From the NCBI GenBank assembly GCA_000695325.1, contig AVPN01000241.1:1-31603 (forward strand): 31,603 nt of DNA, written 5' to 3'. Positions 9,668 to 19,988 of the stretch are shown here, piece after piece. The notes below the pieces were generated by a model that saw only the letters and a list, made by a program, of their open reading frames with translations, had not been told where the DNA came from and did no database searches. How positions within the stretch are numbered: position 1 is the stretch's first letter; each line of letters starts with the position of its first letter. Origin of the DNA: Pleurobrachia bachei (lineage: Eukaryota; Ctenophora; Tentaculata; Cydippida; Pleurobrachiidae). A program made the translations under genes and the position numbers.

Positions 9668-11773
9668 ATCCTGGGACAAATACTTGACGAACTGGCACCA
9701 ATTGAGGATAGAGAGATCAAGCTCTCGAACAAACCGCAGTGGTTTACCCAGGAGTGCTACGATGCCTTACGAAGACGCAGGAAAGCTGAACGAAAATACA
9801 AGAATTCGCTCAAACAAGCTCTCAAGAAGAGAAATCAAGGTAAACGGATACCCCATGAAAAGGTACTAGCAGCAGAGGAGGCATTTAAAGCAGAGATCCG
9901 TTCTGCCAAACTAGTGTTTACTCGTGCGAGAAGAATGTATTTCCAAATTCGTCTTGAAGCTACAGAAGGAAATCCTGCCGCTACATACCAAATATTAAAC
10001 TATCTCCTGGGTAAAGAGAAAGTCCCGAAACAGCTGCCATCTACCAAAGAACCTGAGACTCTACCTGATAAAATGATGAACTACTTCACAGCTAAGATAG
10101 ACAAAATCTACGAGAAGATCCAGGAAGATCCTGAATTTTCTACCGATCTCCCTACTATCCCACAGGAGCAATCTCCATGTGATATTCCGGTATTCTCAAG
10201 GTTTGAGACAGTTACTGATGCCCAACTTGTCTCTCTTGTTCGGGACATGAACAAGAAACACTGTCCGCTAGATCCCTTACCGTCCACACTGGTAAGTGCA
10301 GCGCTGCCTGAACTCATACCGATAATGTCAAAAATCGTAAATGGTAGTCTCACAGAAGGATTGGTCCCGAAAAATCTGAAATCAGCAGTGATTCGGCCCT
10401 CGTATAAAAATAGCAACCTGGACCCAGACGAGCTGAGCAGCTACCGACCGATTTCGAACCTTTCGTTTATATCGAAGGTAATTGAGAAGTGCGTCTCAGA
10501 ACAATTGACAGCTCACATTGAGAATAACGGACTCTTCAGCAAAGCACAATCTGCATATCGCTCCTATCACAGTTGTGAGACAGCAACTGTGAAAATTGTG
10601 AATGATATATTGATCCAAACGGACAAAAAGTCGAAAGTGATTCTCGTGTTGCTTGACCTTTCAGCAGCATTTGACACTATATCACACACAAGGCTTCTTC
10701 ATCGACTACAGCACGATTATGGAGTGAAGGGTACAGTGCTCAAGTGGATTGAATCATACCTAACTGATAGGACGGCTAGAGTGAAGATTGGAAAAGGGGA
10801 ATCTAAAGCGACAAGTATGAAGATTGGCGTACCACAAGGGTCAATCCTTGGCCCTCTATTATTTATCTTGTACACTCGTGACCTGGAAAAGATAGCGAAG
10901 CTATACGGTCTAAATCTTCACATGTACGCTGATGACTCCCAACTGTCGGTCTCTTTCGTTCCACAGAGCTTTGATACAGTTACTGATAAAGTGCAGAAGT
11001 GTGTCGCCCATATTCGACTCTGGATGACCCAAAACTTGCTGAAGCTGAATCCTGATAAAACAGAAGCCATGATTCTGCGAACCAAATGGGACAAGTCTGC
11101 TGCCCCTGAAACAGTTACAATAACTGAGAATGAGGAAACTGTAGTCACGGATACTGCCAAAAACCTAGGGGTCATGTTTGATAGCGAACTCAATATGTCC
11201 AAACATGTTTCAAGGATTGTCCAGACTTGCAACCTACAGCTGATAAACATGTGGAGGATAGCAAGCAAACTAAACAAGAAACAAAAGACCCTTCTTGTAA
11301 ACACTCTAATCCACTCTCGTGTCGATTATTGTAATGCTCTACTCCTGGGATCAAGAGAAGCTGACCTCAAACGCCTCCAGATACTACAAAACTCAGCAAC
11401 GCGTTTTATACATGGACAGCGCAGCAGAAGAGGAGTTACCGAACTGAGGAAGAAGTCACACTTTCTTCCAATCAAACACCGCATCGAATATAAAATGTGC
11501 CTCATGGTCTACAATGCACTTAACAACAGAGCTCCTATCTACATCACAGAGATGCTCCAAAAGAGGCAACCGAAGTCCAAAACACTAAGAGTTGATGAAG
11601 ACAAAACACGACTAGAGGAGTCTCACAGCAAGTATAAGGTGACTGAGAAAGCTTTTAGCATTAGTGCACCTAAACTCTGGAACAAATTACCAAAAACGAT
11701 CAGGAACTCAGAGTCTGTGGTAACATTCAAGAAACACCTGAAAACTTACTTGTTTGGTCTCGCTTATGGCTGA
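9668..11773 (+). CDS. LINE ORF2 fragment: linker and complete reverse transcriptase
   Basis: Open frame of about 700 codons without its own natural start. It begins [19 protein letters not shown], carries [25 protein letters not shown] and MYADDSQL, and ends KTYLFGLAYG. The endonuclease domain is missing, so it is a truncated insertion or recombination product rather than a working element. It sits out of frame with the copy 2 fragment upstream. Confidence 0.82.
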   Translation: MLGQILDELAPIEDREIKLSNKPQWFTQECYDALRRRRKAERKYKNSLKQALKKRNQGKRIPHEKVLAAEEAFKAEIRSAKLVFTRARRMYFQIRLEATEGNPAATYQILNYLLGKEKVPKQLPSTKEPETLPDKMMNYFTAKIDKIYEKIQEDPEFSTDLPTIPQEQSPCDIPVFSRFETVTDAQLVSLVRDMNKKHCPLDPLPSTLVSAALPELIPIMSKIVNGSLTEGLVPKNLKSAVIRPSYKNSNLDPDELSSYRPISNLSFISKVIEKCVSEQLTAHIENNGLFSKAQSAYRSYHSCETATVKIVNDILIQTDKKSKVILVLLDLSAAFDTISHTRLLHRLQHDYGVKGTVLKWIESYLTDRTARVKIGKGESKATSMKIGVPQGSILGPLLFILYTRDLEKIAKLYGLNLHMYADDSQLSVSFVPQSFDTVTDKVQKCVAHIRLWMTQNLLKLNPDKTEAMILRTKWDKSAAPETVTITENEETVVTDTAKNLGVMFDSELNMSKHVSRIVQTCNLQLINMWRIASKLNKKQKTLLVNTLIHSRVDYCNALLLGSREADLKRLQILQNSATRFIHGQRSRRGVTELRKKSHFLPIKHRIEYKMCLMVYNALNNRAPIYITEMLQKRQPKSKTLRVDEDKTRLEESHSKYKVTEKAFSISAPKLWNKLPKTIRNSESVVTFKKHLKTYLFGLAYG

Positions 11774-11799
11774 TCATATCCCAATCATGCTAGCCTTAC

Positions 11800-12175
11800 A
11801 TTCCTCTGCCGTCCTATCCTCCCACCAGCCTGCTACCTCCTTCACCATCCTGTCGTACCCTTCACTATCCAGTCCTGCCCTTCATCATCCTGTCCTACAC
11901 CTCGGCCTTCAACATCCTGTCCTATCCATCCTGAACTGCCCTATCTTTCACCATCCTGTCCTATCCTTCACCATCCTGTCTTATCGCTCACCATCCTGTC
12001 CTATTCTTCACCATCCTGCACTGACATATCTTTCGCCATACTGTCCTATCCTTCACCATCCTGTCTTATCGCTCACCATCCTGTCCTATTCTTCATCATC
12101 CTGTCCTATCCCTCACCAACCACCATCCCGTCCTTTCCTTCACCATCATGTCCTATCCTCCATCACCCGAGTTAG
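11800..12175 (+). repeat. Degenerate ~20-bp tandem tail of LINE copy 3
   Basis: Variants of cctatccttcaccatcctgt repeat irregularly (cttcatcatcctgtcctaca, cgctcaccatcctgtcctat and others). It is the same motif family as arrays 1 and 2, but diverged and with indels. This shows that the repeat is an old property of this LINE's 3' UTR and that the perfect arrays are recent expansions. Confidence 0.88.
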
Positions 12176-12180
12176 CTGAG

Positions 12181-12983
12181 ATGTCTTTTTATAGCCAGAG
12201 CTGGGTTGGGTTGGGTTTTTTGAGTATATTTGTTTGTTTGTGTGTGGCCTGTTGAGTGCTATTGTGCCTAGGATCTTGCTCTCTGAGATGTGGGGTAGAG
12301 ATGAGGGTAGTAGAGAATTGGCTGAGTATGGGCCAGGAGATATCAGCACGAAAACCATTATTCGTGAACAGAAACGAACGAAAGCAAACGAACCCAAGAT
12401 ACGTTGATATATTACGGACAATCCAAACTCATTGATAAACAGTGTGTATAATTACTTTGTTATATCTTATTTATTACTTAACTATACTAGAAAGTGTCTA
12501 TATCTACATGCTTAATCTAATTTATTACCTATTTATATATTGACAGTGTGTATATCTATACTTCATATAATTTATTAATATACGTTTTTACATTTTCTTT
12601 TCTACTTAATCCGTTTTCTAATACATACTTCCTTTTGCACGCTTCTTTTTCTTCTTAGTATTAGTTAGTGTTCCTGTAGAAAGCTTATTGTGGGTCATTT
12701 GTCCGTTGAGTGTTATTTTCACAGTCATTTAGTCCATCTCCTCTTCATATCCCTCTCTCTCAGTTACGTCTTGCGTTTTAGTAGGTCCACCTTTAACTTC
12801 CTCGTATCGTTCTTTATAATGTAACTGAACTACAAGCCTTACTCCTTTGTATTAATAGTATCTTTTTTGTACTTTGTTACCTTAATCAGTTAGCCCGCTT
12901 TAGGTAACTGCTGGAGCCCTTTAGCTTTCCAGCCTAGTAGCATATAATATATACTTTTATATTTATGTAAGTGTAAGAGCGGG
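12181..12983. other. AT-rich intergenic spacer
   Basis: AT-rich sequence with no convincing ORF, RNA gene or repeat. Only the first few bases after the LINE tail and the last few before the MITE at 12984 adjoin features. A short ORF on the minus strand (12146-12421) has no recognisable motif. Confidence 0.6.
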
Positions 12984-13243
12984 TAAAGTCGGATTTTTTG
13001 AAGTTGTCACCCCCCTGGGTGGCGCACGAGTTTTATTTGCGCGTGACAGCCCCCACTTGTTCTCAGTTTCCGGCAAAAAGCCGGGTATCACCGGAAAGAG
13101 CATAATTTTGGGAGTCCGTAAAACTTTGGTTTGACCAAATTGGCCAAGAAACAAAGGCGTGAGAGCCAAAACAAGATTCCGACGCGCAAATAAAAACTCG
13201 CGCGCCACCCAGGGGGGTGACAACTTCAAAAAATCCGACTTTA
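12984..13243. mobile_element. 260-bp MITE with ~61-bp terminal inverted repeats
   Basis: 12984-13045 and 13182-13243 are inverted copies beginning taaagtcggattttttgaag and ending acttcaaaaaatccgacttt a. They match except for a few bases, for example gcgcacgag against gcgcgcgag. There is no ORF. If the outer TA on each side is the target duplication, the element is 12986-13241. This suits a TA-targeting family (mariner/Tc or pogo type), but the superfamily is not certain. Confidence 0.85.
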
Positions 13244-13932
13244 GCTGTAGTTTATAGTCTGATTTTAAATAACTGTCAGACCATATCTCCAGTTCCTGAT
13301 AAGATAAAGAATTGAAAGATAAATCTCATTTGTTGTCAGTGGATCAATTATCCCAATCTTAAAGTCACACCCATAAGGGTTCAGATCTCCGATCTCCATG
13401 GCTAGACCTCTCCATAGCGCCATACAGATAAATCTCATCGACATTGCATAGGGCAGCCCCAATCCCCATCATTACATTGGATCCATTGCATCCTATATTC
13501 GCTTCGCGAATAATAGGATCCCGCCCTGTCCACTGCATAAACTCGCGTGCGCGCAATAAAAGCACACTTTTCAGCAGTGAGAGAGCGGAAGCCTGTATGT
13601 GAGATCGATCTCGGTCGCTGCGCGACCTCGATCTCACTCAGGCTTCCATGTAGCCAAATCATTACACAATTGCCATGTCTGCTGTCAGGCCAATGCTCTG
13701 ACCACAGTTCTCGCGCGCTCCGCGTGCAGAACAGGGTCAGGAGCTATTGTCGGATGACGTCACGTTAGTGATCTCTGGGGATCACTGAACACGCGCAAAT
13801 ATGTGAACGCGCTTTTAAATCGGTGACGCCGCGCTCATATTGAACCCATTGGTGAAATTTTCACTGAAAAAAGTCAGAAAAGTTTTTGAAAAAGTTTTAT
13901 AAAACGTGTTCCAAAAATGATTGACAAGAAAA
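13244..13932. other. Gene-free stretch with hairpins
   Basis: No coding exon supported. It contains two strong hairpins: atcctatattcgc paired with gcgaataataggat near 13490-13520, and a long one at 13587-13647. It also has a short gtgatc/gatcac stem near 13768, and GCGC-rich, CpG-containing sequence up to the gap. It resembles the GCGC-rich DNA at 5280-5460 and 21940-22100 in style, but no alignment was possible by eye. Confidence 0.5.
13587..13647. repeat. 61-bp imperfect palindrome
   Basis: Left arm ggaagcctg...tgagatcga...ggtcgc, right arm gcgacc-tcgatctca...caggcttcc, with a TGC loop. The arms pair over nearly their whole length with one small internal bulge. It could be a MITE core or a foldback. 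Confidence 0.8.
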
Positions 13933-14846
13933 NNNNNNNNNNNNNNNNNNNNNNNNNNNNNNNNNNNNNNNNNNNNNNNNNNNNNNNNNNNNNNNNNNNN
14001 NNNNNNNNNNNNNNNNNNNNNNNNNNNNNNNNNNNNNNNNNNNNNNNNNNNNNNNNNNNNNNNNNNNNNNNNNNNNNNNNNNNNNNNNNNNNNNNNNNNN
14101 NNNNNNNNNNNNNNNNNNNNNNNNNNNNNNNNNNNNNNNNNNNNNNNNNNNNNNNNNNNNNNNNNNNNNNNNNNNNNNNNNNNNNNNNNNNNNNNNNNNN
14201 NNNNNNNNNNNNNNNNNNNNNNNNNNNNNNNNNNNNNNNNNNNNNNNNNNNNNNNNNNNNNNNNNNNNNNNNNNNNNNNNNNNNNNNNNNNNNNNNNNNN
14301 NNNNNNNNNNNNNNNNNNNNNNNNNNNNNNNNNNNNNNNNNNNNNNNNNNNNNNNNNNNNNNNNNNNNNNNNNNNNNNNNNNNNNNNNNNNNNNNNNNNN
14401 NNNNNNNNNNNNNNNNNNNNNNNNNNNNNNNNNNNNNNNNNNNNNNNNNNNNNNNNNNNNNNNNNNNNNNNNNNNNNNNNNNNNNNNNNNNNNNNNNNNN
14501 NNNNNNNNNNNNNNNNNNNNNNNNNNNNNNNNNNNNNNNNNNNNNNNNNNNNNNNNNNNNNNNNNNNNNNNNNNNNNNNNNNNNNNNNNNNNNNNNNNNN
14601 NNNNNNNNNNNNNNNNNNNNNNNNNNNNNNNNNNNNNNNNNNNNNNNNNNNNNNNNNNNNNNNNNNNNNNNNNNNNNNNNNNNNNNNNNNNNNNNNNNNN
14701 NNNNNNNNNNNNNNNNNNNNNNNNNNNNNNNNNNNNNNNNNNNNNNNNNNNNNNNNNNNNNNNNNNNNNNNNNNNNNNNNNNNNNNNNNNNNNNNNNNNN
14801 NNNNNNNNNNNNNNNNNNNNNNNNNNNNNNNNNNNNNNNNNNNNNN
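13933..14846. other. Assembly gap (914 N)
   Basis: Run of unknown bases. Its right edge starts inside the first visible unit of the degenerate satellite at 14850-15612, so the missing DNA may be more of that repeat. Confidence 1.
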
Positions 14847-14849
14847 AAA

Positions 14850-15612
14850 CTTTGAATTAGCCAAAACGGTTGAGTGGTTCGGCGGTTAGAGCCGTTTTAG
14901 TGAATCAACTTTTTTGGCAGCGCGCATGTGTAAATAGGCCACCAAACACCCAGGTCGTAACGGCGCCCGCCTTTCACTGTTAACAATTCGTAGTTTTAGC
15001 GCGTGCGACGGGTTAGGGCTATCCATAGGGTCCCTTTAGGGTTTGGTTTGGGGTTATCGGTTAGGACTATCGATTTTCTATAAGTTACCGTTTAGTTTAC
15101 TCGAATTGATCATGTGGTTGCGTGGCTATAGCCGTTTGAAAAATTAAAAAAGTCGGTCTAGTAGTACTCTTTTGGCAGCGCACATCTGTAAAGTCGCTTC
15201 AAGGCACCCAGATTATAATCAAGCCCGTTAAAATCTGGGTGCTCCCTGAGTGCTTACAAACGGATTTTAGGGTTAGGGCTTAAGTAGGGTAAGAGTTAGC
15301 GTTGGGGTTTGGGTTGGGGTTTGGGTTGGGGTTAGGCCTTGAGATTCCCTACCAAATAATCTTTGAATTAGCGAAAACGGTTCAGTGATTTGGCGGTTAG
15401 AGCCATTTTAGTGAATCAAATTTTTCCGGCGTCGTATTTTCGCGTGACCTGTCTGGCGCCGCCGACCCCATCTGATAATCAAATGGGGTATGGCGCCGCC
15501 ATACAGCGCGTGACAGCTCCCATCCCACTGGAAAACGTTAAAATCTGGGTATCTTTCATTGCTAACAATTCGTAATTTTGGTGTGCGACGGCCGACGGGC
15601 TAGGACTATCCC
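14850..15612 (+). repeat. Degenerate ~255-bp tandem satellite, three visible units
   Basis: Units start near 14850, 15107 and 15361. The clearest match is tttgaattagccaaaacggt (14851) with tttgaattagcgaaaacggt (15362), followed in both by ggcggttagagcc and gtgaatcaa. Units 1 and 2 share ttttggcagcgc then catNtgtaaa and a cacccag block. Units 2 and 3 share cgttaaaatctgggt. Units 1 and 3 share aacaattcgta followed by gtgcgacgg and ctatcc. G-rich ttaggg-like runs lie inside (15000-15065 and 15258-15342). Confidence 0.7.
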
Positions 15613-15862
15613 GCGTGTCGAGTTTTTCTAACCTGCAAATTTGAGGTCTTTCTTTCCAGGTACACAGGAGATATCTCAGATATGAATTGTGCAAAATCAG
15701 GTGTGGGCGAACAGCTTAAATTGATCTTTCCCTCCTTTGTGATGTGATCCCTACAGTTCGCGAACAGTTGTGATACATGACACCCAAAAATTACTTTGTG
15801 CCACTGACGAGCTAGACATGCAAATCTGTATTAGAAATTGATGAATTATTCTTTACTTAGGA

Positions 15863-16619
15863 ATGGATTTTTCAAACTTTGTCCTATTAGTGGAGATAAT
15901 GGTGTTTCTCGCTGTTCTCCTACCCGCCTTTTACAAGATCCCCATACCTCCAAAGATCACTGATCACCAACAATCAATCCGGAACAAACAGATTGGGTAG
16001 GTATAAATGTCGAGAATTTTGAGAAAAATTATCCGTTCAATCTGATATGAATCCCTTCAACTAAAGTGCGTTTCAAACGACTTGACCCGAGATTCCTGGA
16101 AATTCAGGATCTCCCTTTAGTAAATACACTGATCTTCCCTTAATTTCCAGGAATCTCAGGTCAAGTCGTTTGAAACGCACTTTAATACACCTGCTTCTTG
16201 TTATGTTCTAACGCTCCCTTTACATTTGTAAACGGGGGCGCGGCGCCCGAAACACAGTCTAACCAGGCAAACTGCTACCAGGTTATTTCTGTTTTGCCTT
16301 CTCTGGAGATTCATTGATGCAGTTCTCCTAAAAGCAGGAGATACAGTACGGCTTAATTCTGGCTCATGTATAATTGCCGAACAGGTAACCTTCCACCACA
16401 GAAAGAACGGTTTTTGATAGGGGATGGAGGGTAAAATTAAAGTTTTTTTTACTTTCTAAGATTTTACGTTACATTTTGCTCTTTCTAAGATACCCTCACC
16501 CCACAGATCACCCCACAGACCGCAACTCACAATCACATATATCCCATCACCGGAAACGACACTTAGTAGCGTGTAAGTTTACACAGTGCCCTTTCTTCCT
16601 CTATGTTCCTTTCTGCTCA

Positions 16620-16671
<52 letters not shown>

Positions 16672-18133
16672 CCTCTCTCTCCCTCCCTCTCTCTCCCCAC
16701 ACAATGTTCCTGTCTCTCTTTCCCTCTGTTATGTTCATTATAAACCGAATATAATATGTTCACATGATGTGTATTATTATTCGAGTATTTAATTCCCACA
16801 TCCTCTCATCAGGCTACCCTCCTCACCGTTGGCTGGATATTACTGCTCGAAGTTGTTCTACACCACTCACCCACCAGTCAGCGTGCACTGGTTATGGCCC
16901 TGGTAGTTCCTGTTCTGTGTGCGGCGCCGTGTTTGACACAGGAGATGTTTTTGTATCTCCCAACACCTGCCCGTGCCCTTTGCCCCTTCAAGTCACCAGC
17001 AGGTTTGTGTAGCTCACACTGAGTTCACTGAGGGTTCGGCAGAGCAAGTATGAGTAATATGAGTTGCATATATATGTTACACTGTTTGTTTTTAGTACTA
17101 GCTGGTATGGGTCTTCGAGCATGTGTGTGATAGAATTGGTATGTGATCGAAACTTTGACTCATACCACCCTACGGTTTCCCGGTTTTTGTAGCTAGGACA
17201 CTTGGGTGGTACGTGTGGCACAGGTCGTGTGCAAAAAGTATGCAGAGGGTCGAACGACGACCCCTTTCACTGGCGGGGCATGGAATCATGGATAAACTTG
17301 TCACTCCTTGAAACCATATCATCAGTTTGTACTCTGAAAACACCCAATGAGCACTGTCGGTAAAAGGAGGACTACTGTGTATCAATCATGAAACATTACA
17401 GCTTTCTCCTGCTATCCCCACCCCTCACATGTTGAAATATAACCTTCACTAATTTCCCTCTCTCCCCCAGATTCTGATAACCCAACAGTTTGGTTGGCCA
17501 GTATTTTCCGGTTATTTTTTACCCTCTGGTTGCCCGCTCACTACCTCTTAGTGTCTGAGGTGTGCAGGAAAAAGGTACGTTTCGTTTGGGTAATCAAAAA
17601 TTGTCAAACATGATTACTAATCATGTTTGAGATTCGTATATCCTTTGACCTTTGCGGCTTGTCTTGCTCCATCATCTCTCAGTTTAAAAAAAAACGACTA
17701 TAACAACTCATTTCCGGATTATCCCTGTGCTAACAGCTCACCCTCACTTCGATGACAATTCACGTCACCCATAACATAGCACCCTCGTTTCAGTTGACTC
17801 TGACAGACAACCAACCCCAACCGACCAAATAGAACTAGAGAACTAAATTCCAAACGACACAACTCATTATGGACATACAATTGACCGCTGGAATTGTACA
17901 GATGAAATTAACAGGTTTATTACACCATCAGAACTCTGGTCTCACACTCTCAATGCAGCTGCTGTGAGAGACAGCTGTTGCTTACAGTCTCTCTCTAGCT
18001 ATCTTTTCTCTCTTTCTATCTATTTCTCTGACTTTCTTTCTATCTCACTCTTTTCTCATTTTCTCACATTTCTCTATTACAACAGCATAATCTTCCGTCC
18101 AATTGACTGCTACGACGGTCTTATTTCTCTCTT

Positions 18134-18169
<36 letters not shown>

Positions 18170-18824
18170 TCTCTCTCTCTCTTTCTCCCTTTCTTTCTCT
18201 TCCTCACTTCGTCCCGGTTAGTCGTTGTTTCTTCTCTCTCTCATTACTACCTGGATGTTTCTTTCTCAGTGTTTACTAAATCCACGTAGTAAATTATTCT
18301 CCCCCAAACTCTTTTCACATCCTTTAGTTCTCTCAAATAATTTACTCGCATATTTGTAGCGGCCAGCTATTCCTTTCATCGAGATAATATCTAGAGACTG
18401 ACCAGTTGTTTATCTAACAAACAAGACAATTAAATTGAATCGATCTGACGATACTTTCACAACCTCGTTACTTTCAAACTGACATTTTCCGTAGGATCTC
18501 CCTAGTACTTCGTTGTGTACTGTGCGAAATCCATAACTATTTAGTAACTCCTACAACTCTCTCCCCATATCCCCAACCCCCTCTCTCCCCATCTCCCCAG
18601 CTCACTAATCCTCCCTACAGGCTGCAACCCTTCTCTCCGTCTCAATGGCCCTAACCTGTCTGCTCCTCTACCTACCCGAACTATCTCACTCCTCCGACAT
18701 CTCCCTTCACCAAACTGTATCAGATAAAGCTACAACCACTCGGCGGTTCATACTTCTTGTGATGTCTTTCTATCTTAATTTATCTGTGGGCGCATCTTCC
18801 GGTACTATCCTTCCTCCTCTGTAA
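15863..18824 (+). CDS. Unrecognised multi-pass membrane protein, five exons, 244 residues
   Basis: Exons 15863-15996, 16282-16384, 16813-17002, 17471-17574, 18621-18824; all introns are GT/AG and phases match. The product starts MDFSNFVLLVEIMVFLAVLL and ends GASSGTILPPL. Hydrophobic segments lie at about 4-24, 46-61, 80-97, 104-118, 152-172, 179-196 and 220-238, so six or seven passes. Between segments 4 and 5 is a loop with several Cys. An acceptor-like ttacttag just before the ATG suggests a 5' UTR intron. I do not recognise the family; the topology could suit a small transporter or a receptor-like protein, but nothing catalytic is visible. All five exons being open and in phase with good splice sites is the main support. 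It is upstream of, and on the same strand as, Ral. Confidence 0.65.
16064..16182. mobile_element. 119-bp MITE with ~45-bp terminal inverted repeats, in intron 1 of the membrane-protein gene
   Basis: Left arm 16064-16108 begins aagtgcgtttcaaacgactt. The right arm 16138-16182 is its reverse complement with only two mismatches. A TA flanks both sides (16062-16063 and 16183-16184). The centre is only ~29 bp, so it is almost a pure foldback. No coding capacity. A TA-targeting DNA transposon family is likely. Confidence 0.88.
16621..16697. repeat. (CT)n microsatellite
   Basis: An uninterrupted run of CT repeats, then ctccctccctct variants, inside intron 2 of the membrane-protein gene. The serine/leucine ORFs across it are spurious. 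Confidence 0.95.
18136..18190. repeat. (CT)n microsatellite
   Basis: CT-rich run with ttcc interruptions in intron 4 of the membrane-protein gene. Confidence 0.9.
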
Positions 18825-19210
18825 AGTTGGATTAACTAAGTTAACTTAGAGTATATTTAGATTATTTATTATTATTATAACATGTTTCTCCTTCTATCTT
18901 TTTACCATCTTTATTTTCTTACAGTCCTATAATTTTTGTATAAAGGACACATCTTACGAAACATTTTAGTATTTACACTCATGAGTCATATATCTTTTCT
19001 TTTGTTATGTTCTAACCCTTCTTTACATTTGAAACAGAGTCTAGCTAGGCAACTTTTCCTAACTTCAATCTAAATCATTCTGCTATGTAATAAGTTATTA
19101 GCGAGTAACATAGAGTCATTAGTCAAATGTATATTATGAACTATATAACTTATTTGAGTGTGTGCTGTGCTCTCTACAATTACATACATACGTATTTCCA
19201 TGTACTCAGC

Positions 19211-19287
19211 ATACAACTAGCTAATTATTGTACATTGTATACAACTAGCTAATTATTGTACATTGTATACAACTAGCTAATTATTGT
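19211..19287 (+). repeat. 28-bp tandem repeat, 2.75 units
   Basis: Unit starts atacaactagctaattattg and ends tacattgt. Units at 19211-19238 and 19239-19266 are identical; the third (19267-19287) is partial. Confidence 0.95.
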
Positions 19288-19521
19288 GCAAGCAAACAAG
19301 GATAATGCGTGTGTCGTAACAGCTTTGTTTGTGTTTGTGTACTAACAACTTTCATCACACTAACAGGTCTATGTAAACTATCTACTTACTTTACGTGCTG
19401 AATTGTGCGTTTTTCTGGCCTGTGTAGAATATTTGTGTTTGATAATCAAGAGGTTGTTTGCATGATGTCAATTATCGTTGTTCGGGGTTTTGTTGATTTT
19501 CTTTATGATGCAAGGGATTTA

Positions 19522-19634
19522 GAGCCTTTCTAGACGAGACAAAATCTCGTATGAGGCTCCTATAGGAGCCTACTATAGGAGGCTCCTATAGCTTAGTAGC
19601 CTCATACGAGATTTTGTATCGTCTAGAAAGGCTC
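19522..19634. mobile_element. 113-bp Harbinger-like MITE with TTA target-site duplication
   Basis: Terminal inverted repeats begin gagcctttctagacga on both sides and extend about 40 bp with few mismatches (through aaaatctcgtatgaggct). The element is flanked by TTA at 19519-19521 and 19635-19637. A 3-bp TWA duplication is the hallmark of the PIF/Harbinger superfamily. The centre holds further ctataggag palindromes. Non-coding. Confidence 0.85.
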
Positions 19635-19921
19635 TTAGTATTCTTGTATTGATTGTAGTATTTTTAGTTTGCAGGAATGATTTTCTATCCCCTTATCTCC
19701 TATAAATAATCGATGGCCACAACTTATCGCCCCTCTCTCCATGCTCCCCCTAATTCATTCCCCGACCCCCACTACACTAAATAATATGACAGTTCTCACT
19801 TCCCTAACATAGCAGGGGAAATATGTCGTCTCTCCGGTGATCCTACGTTGCAGTATTTCTAGTGATTTCTATCCGCAATTACGAGGTAAGAATAGCTAAA
19901 AGCACGAACTTAGGCGTGTAA

Positions 19922-19988
19922 CAGGAACCGACCGAATCAGGAAATACTGGTATCTGATTGGTTGTTTACTTGTGTCGGTCGGTTCCTG
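19922..19988. mobile_element. 67-bp hAT-like MITE with perfect 8-bp target-site duplication
   Basis: 14-bp terminal inverted repeats caggaaccgaccga and tcggtcggttcctg are flanked by the 8-bp direct repeat gcgtgtaa at 19914-19921 and 19989-19996. An 8-bp duplication and CAGG termini are the hAT signature. It is extremely short and has a second internal inverted repeat (aatcag/ctgatt). Confidence 0.88.

Larger units (their letters stand above)
9665..12180 (+). mobile_element. LINE copy 3, 5'-truncated, with intact RT-coding part and degenerate tail
   Basis: Starts abruptly at about 9665 in sequence equal to ~2333 of copy 1, downstream of the endonuclease. It is open to the stop at 11771-11773 in one frame. 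To about 10759 it appears identical or almost identical to copy 1. Around 11216-11250 it switches to the copy 2 version, returns to copy 1-like sequence near 11370-11465, and after that follows a third variant. It holds the uninterrupted segment KWIESYLTDRTARVKIGKG (about 10744-10800), the reference for the two complement blocks. The endonuclease and ORF1 are absent. Confidence 0.88.

Noticed and set aside
13815-14889. ORFs across the run of N
   Set aside because: They consist of unknown residues across the gap.
14868-14895. tRNA-like or SINE A-box (gtggttcggcggttagagc)
   Set aside because: It resembles an A box only loosely, no B box follows, and it repeats as part of the 255-bp satellite.
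15258-15342. Telomere array
   Set aside because: The ttaggg-like motifs are irregular and short and lie inside a degenerate satellite unit; at most telomere-like.
16476-16799. Ser/Leu or Arg/Glu repeat ORFs
   Set aside because: Translations of a CT microsatellite inside an intron.
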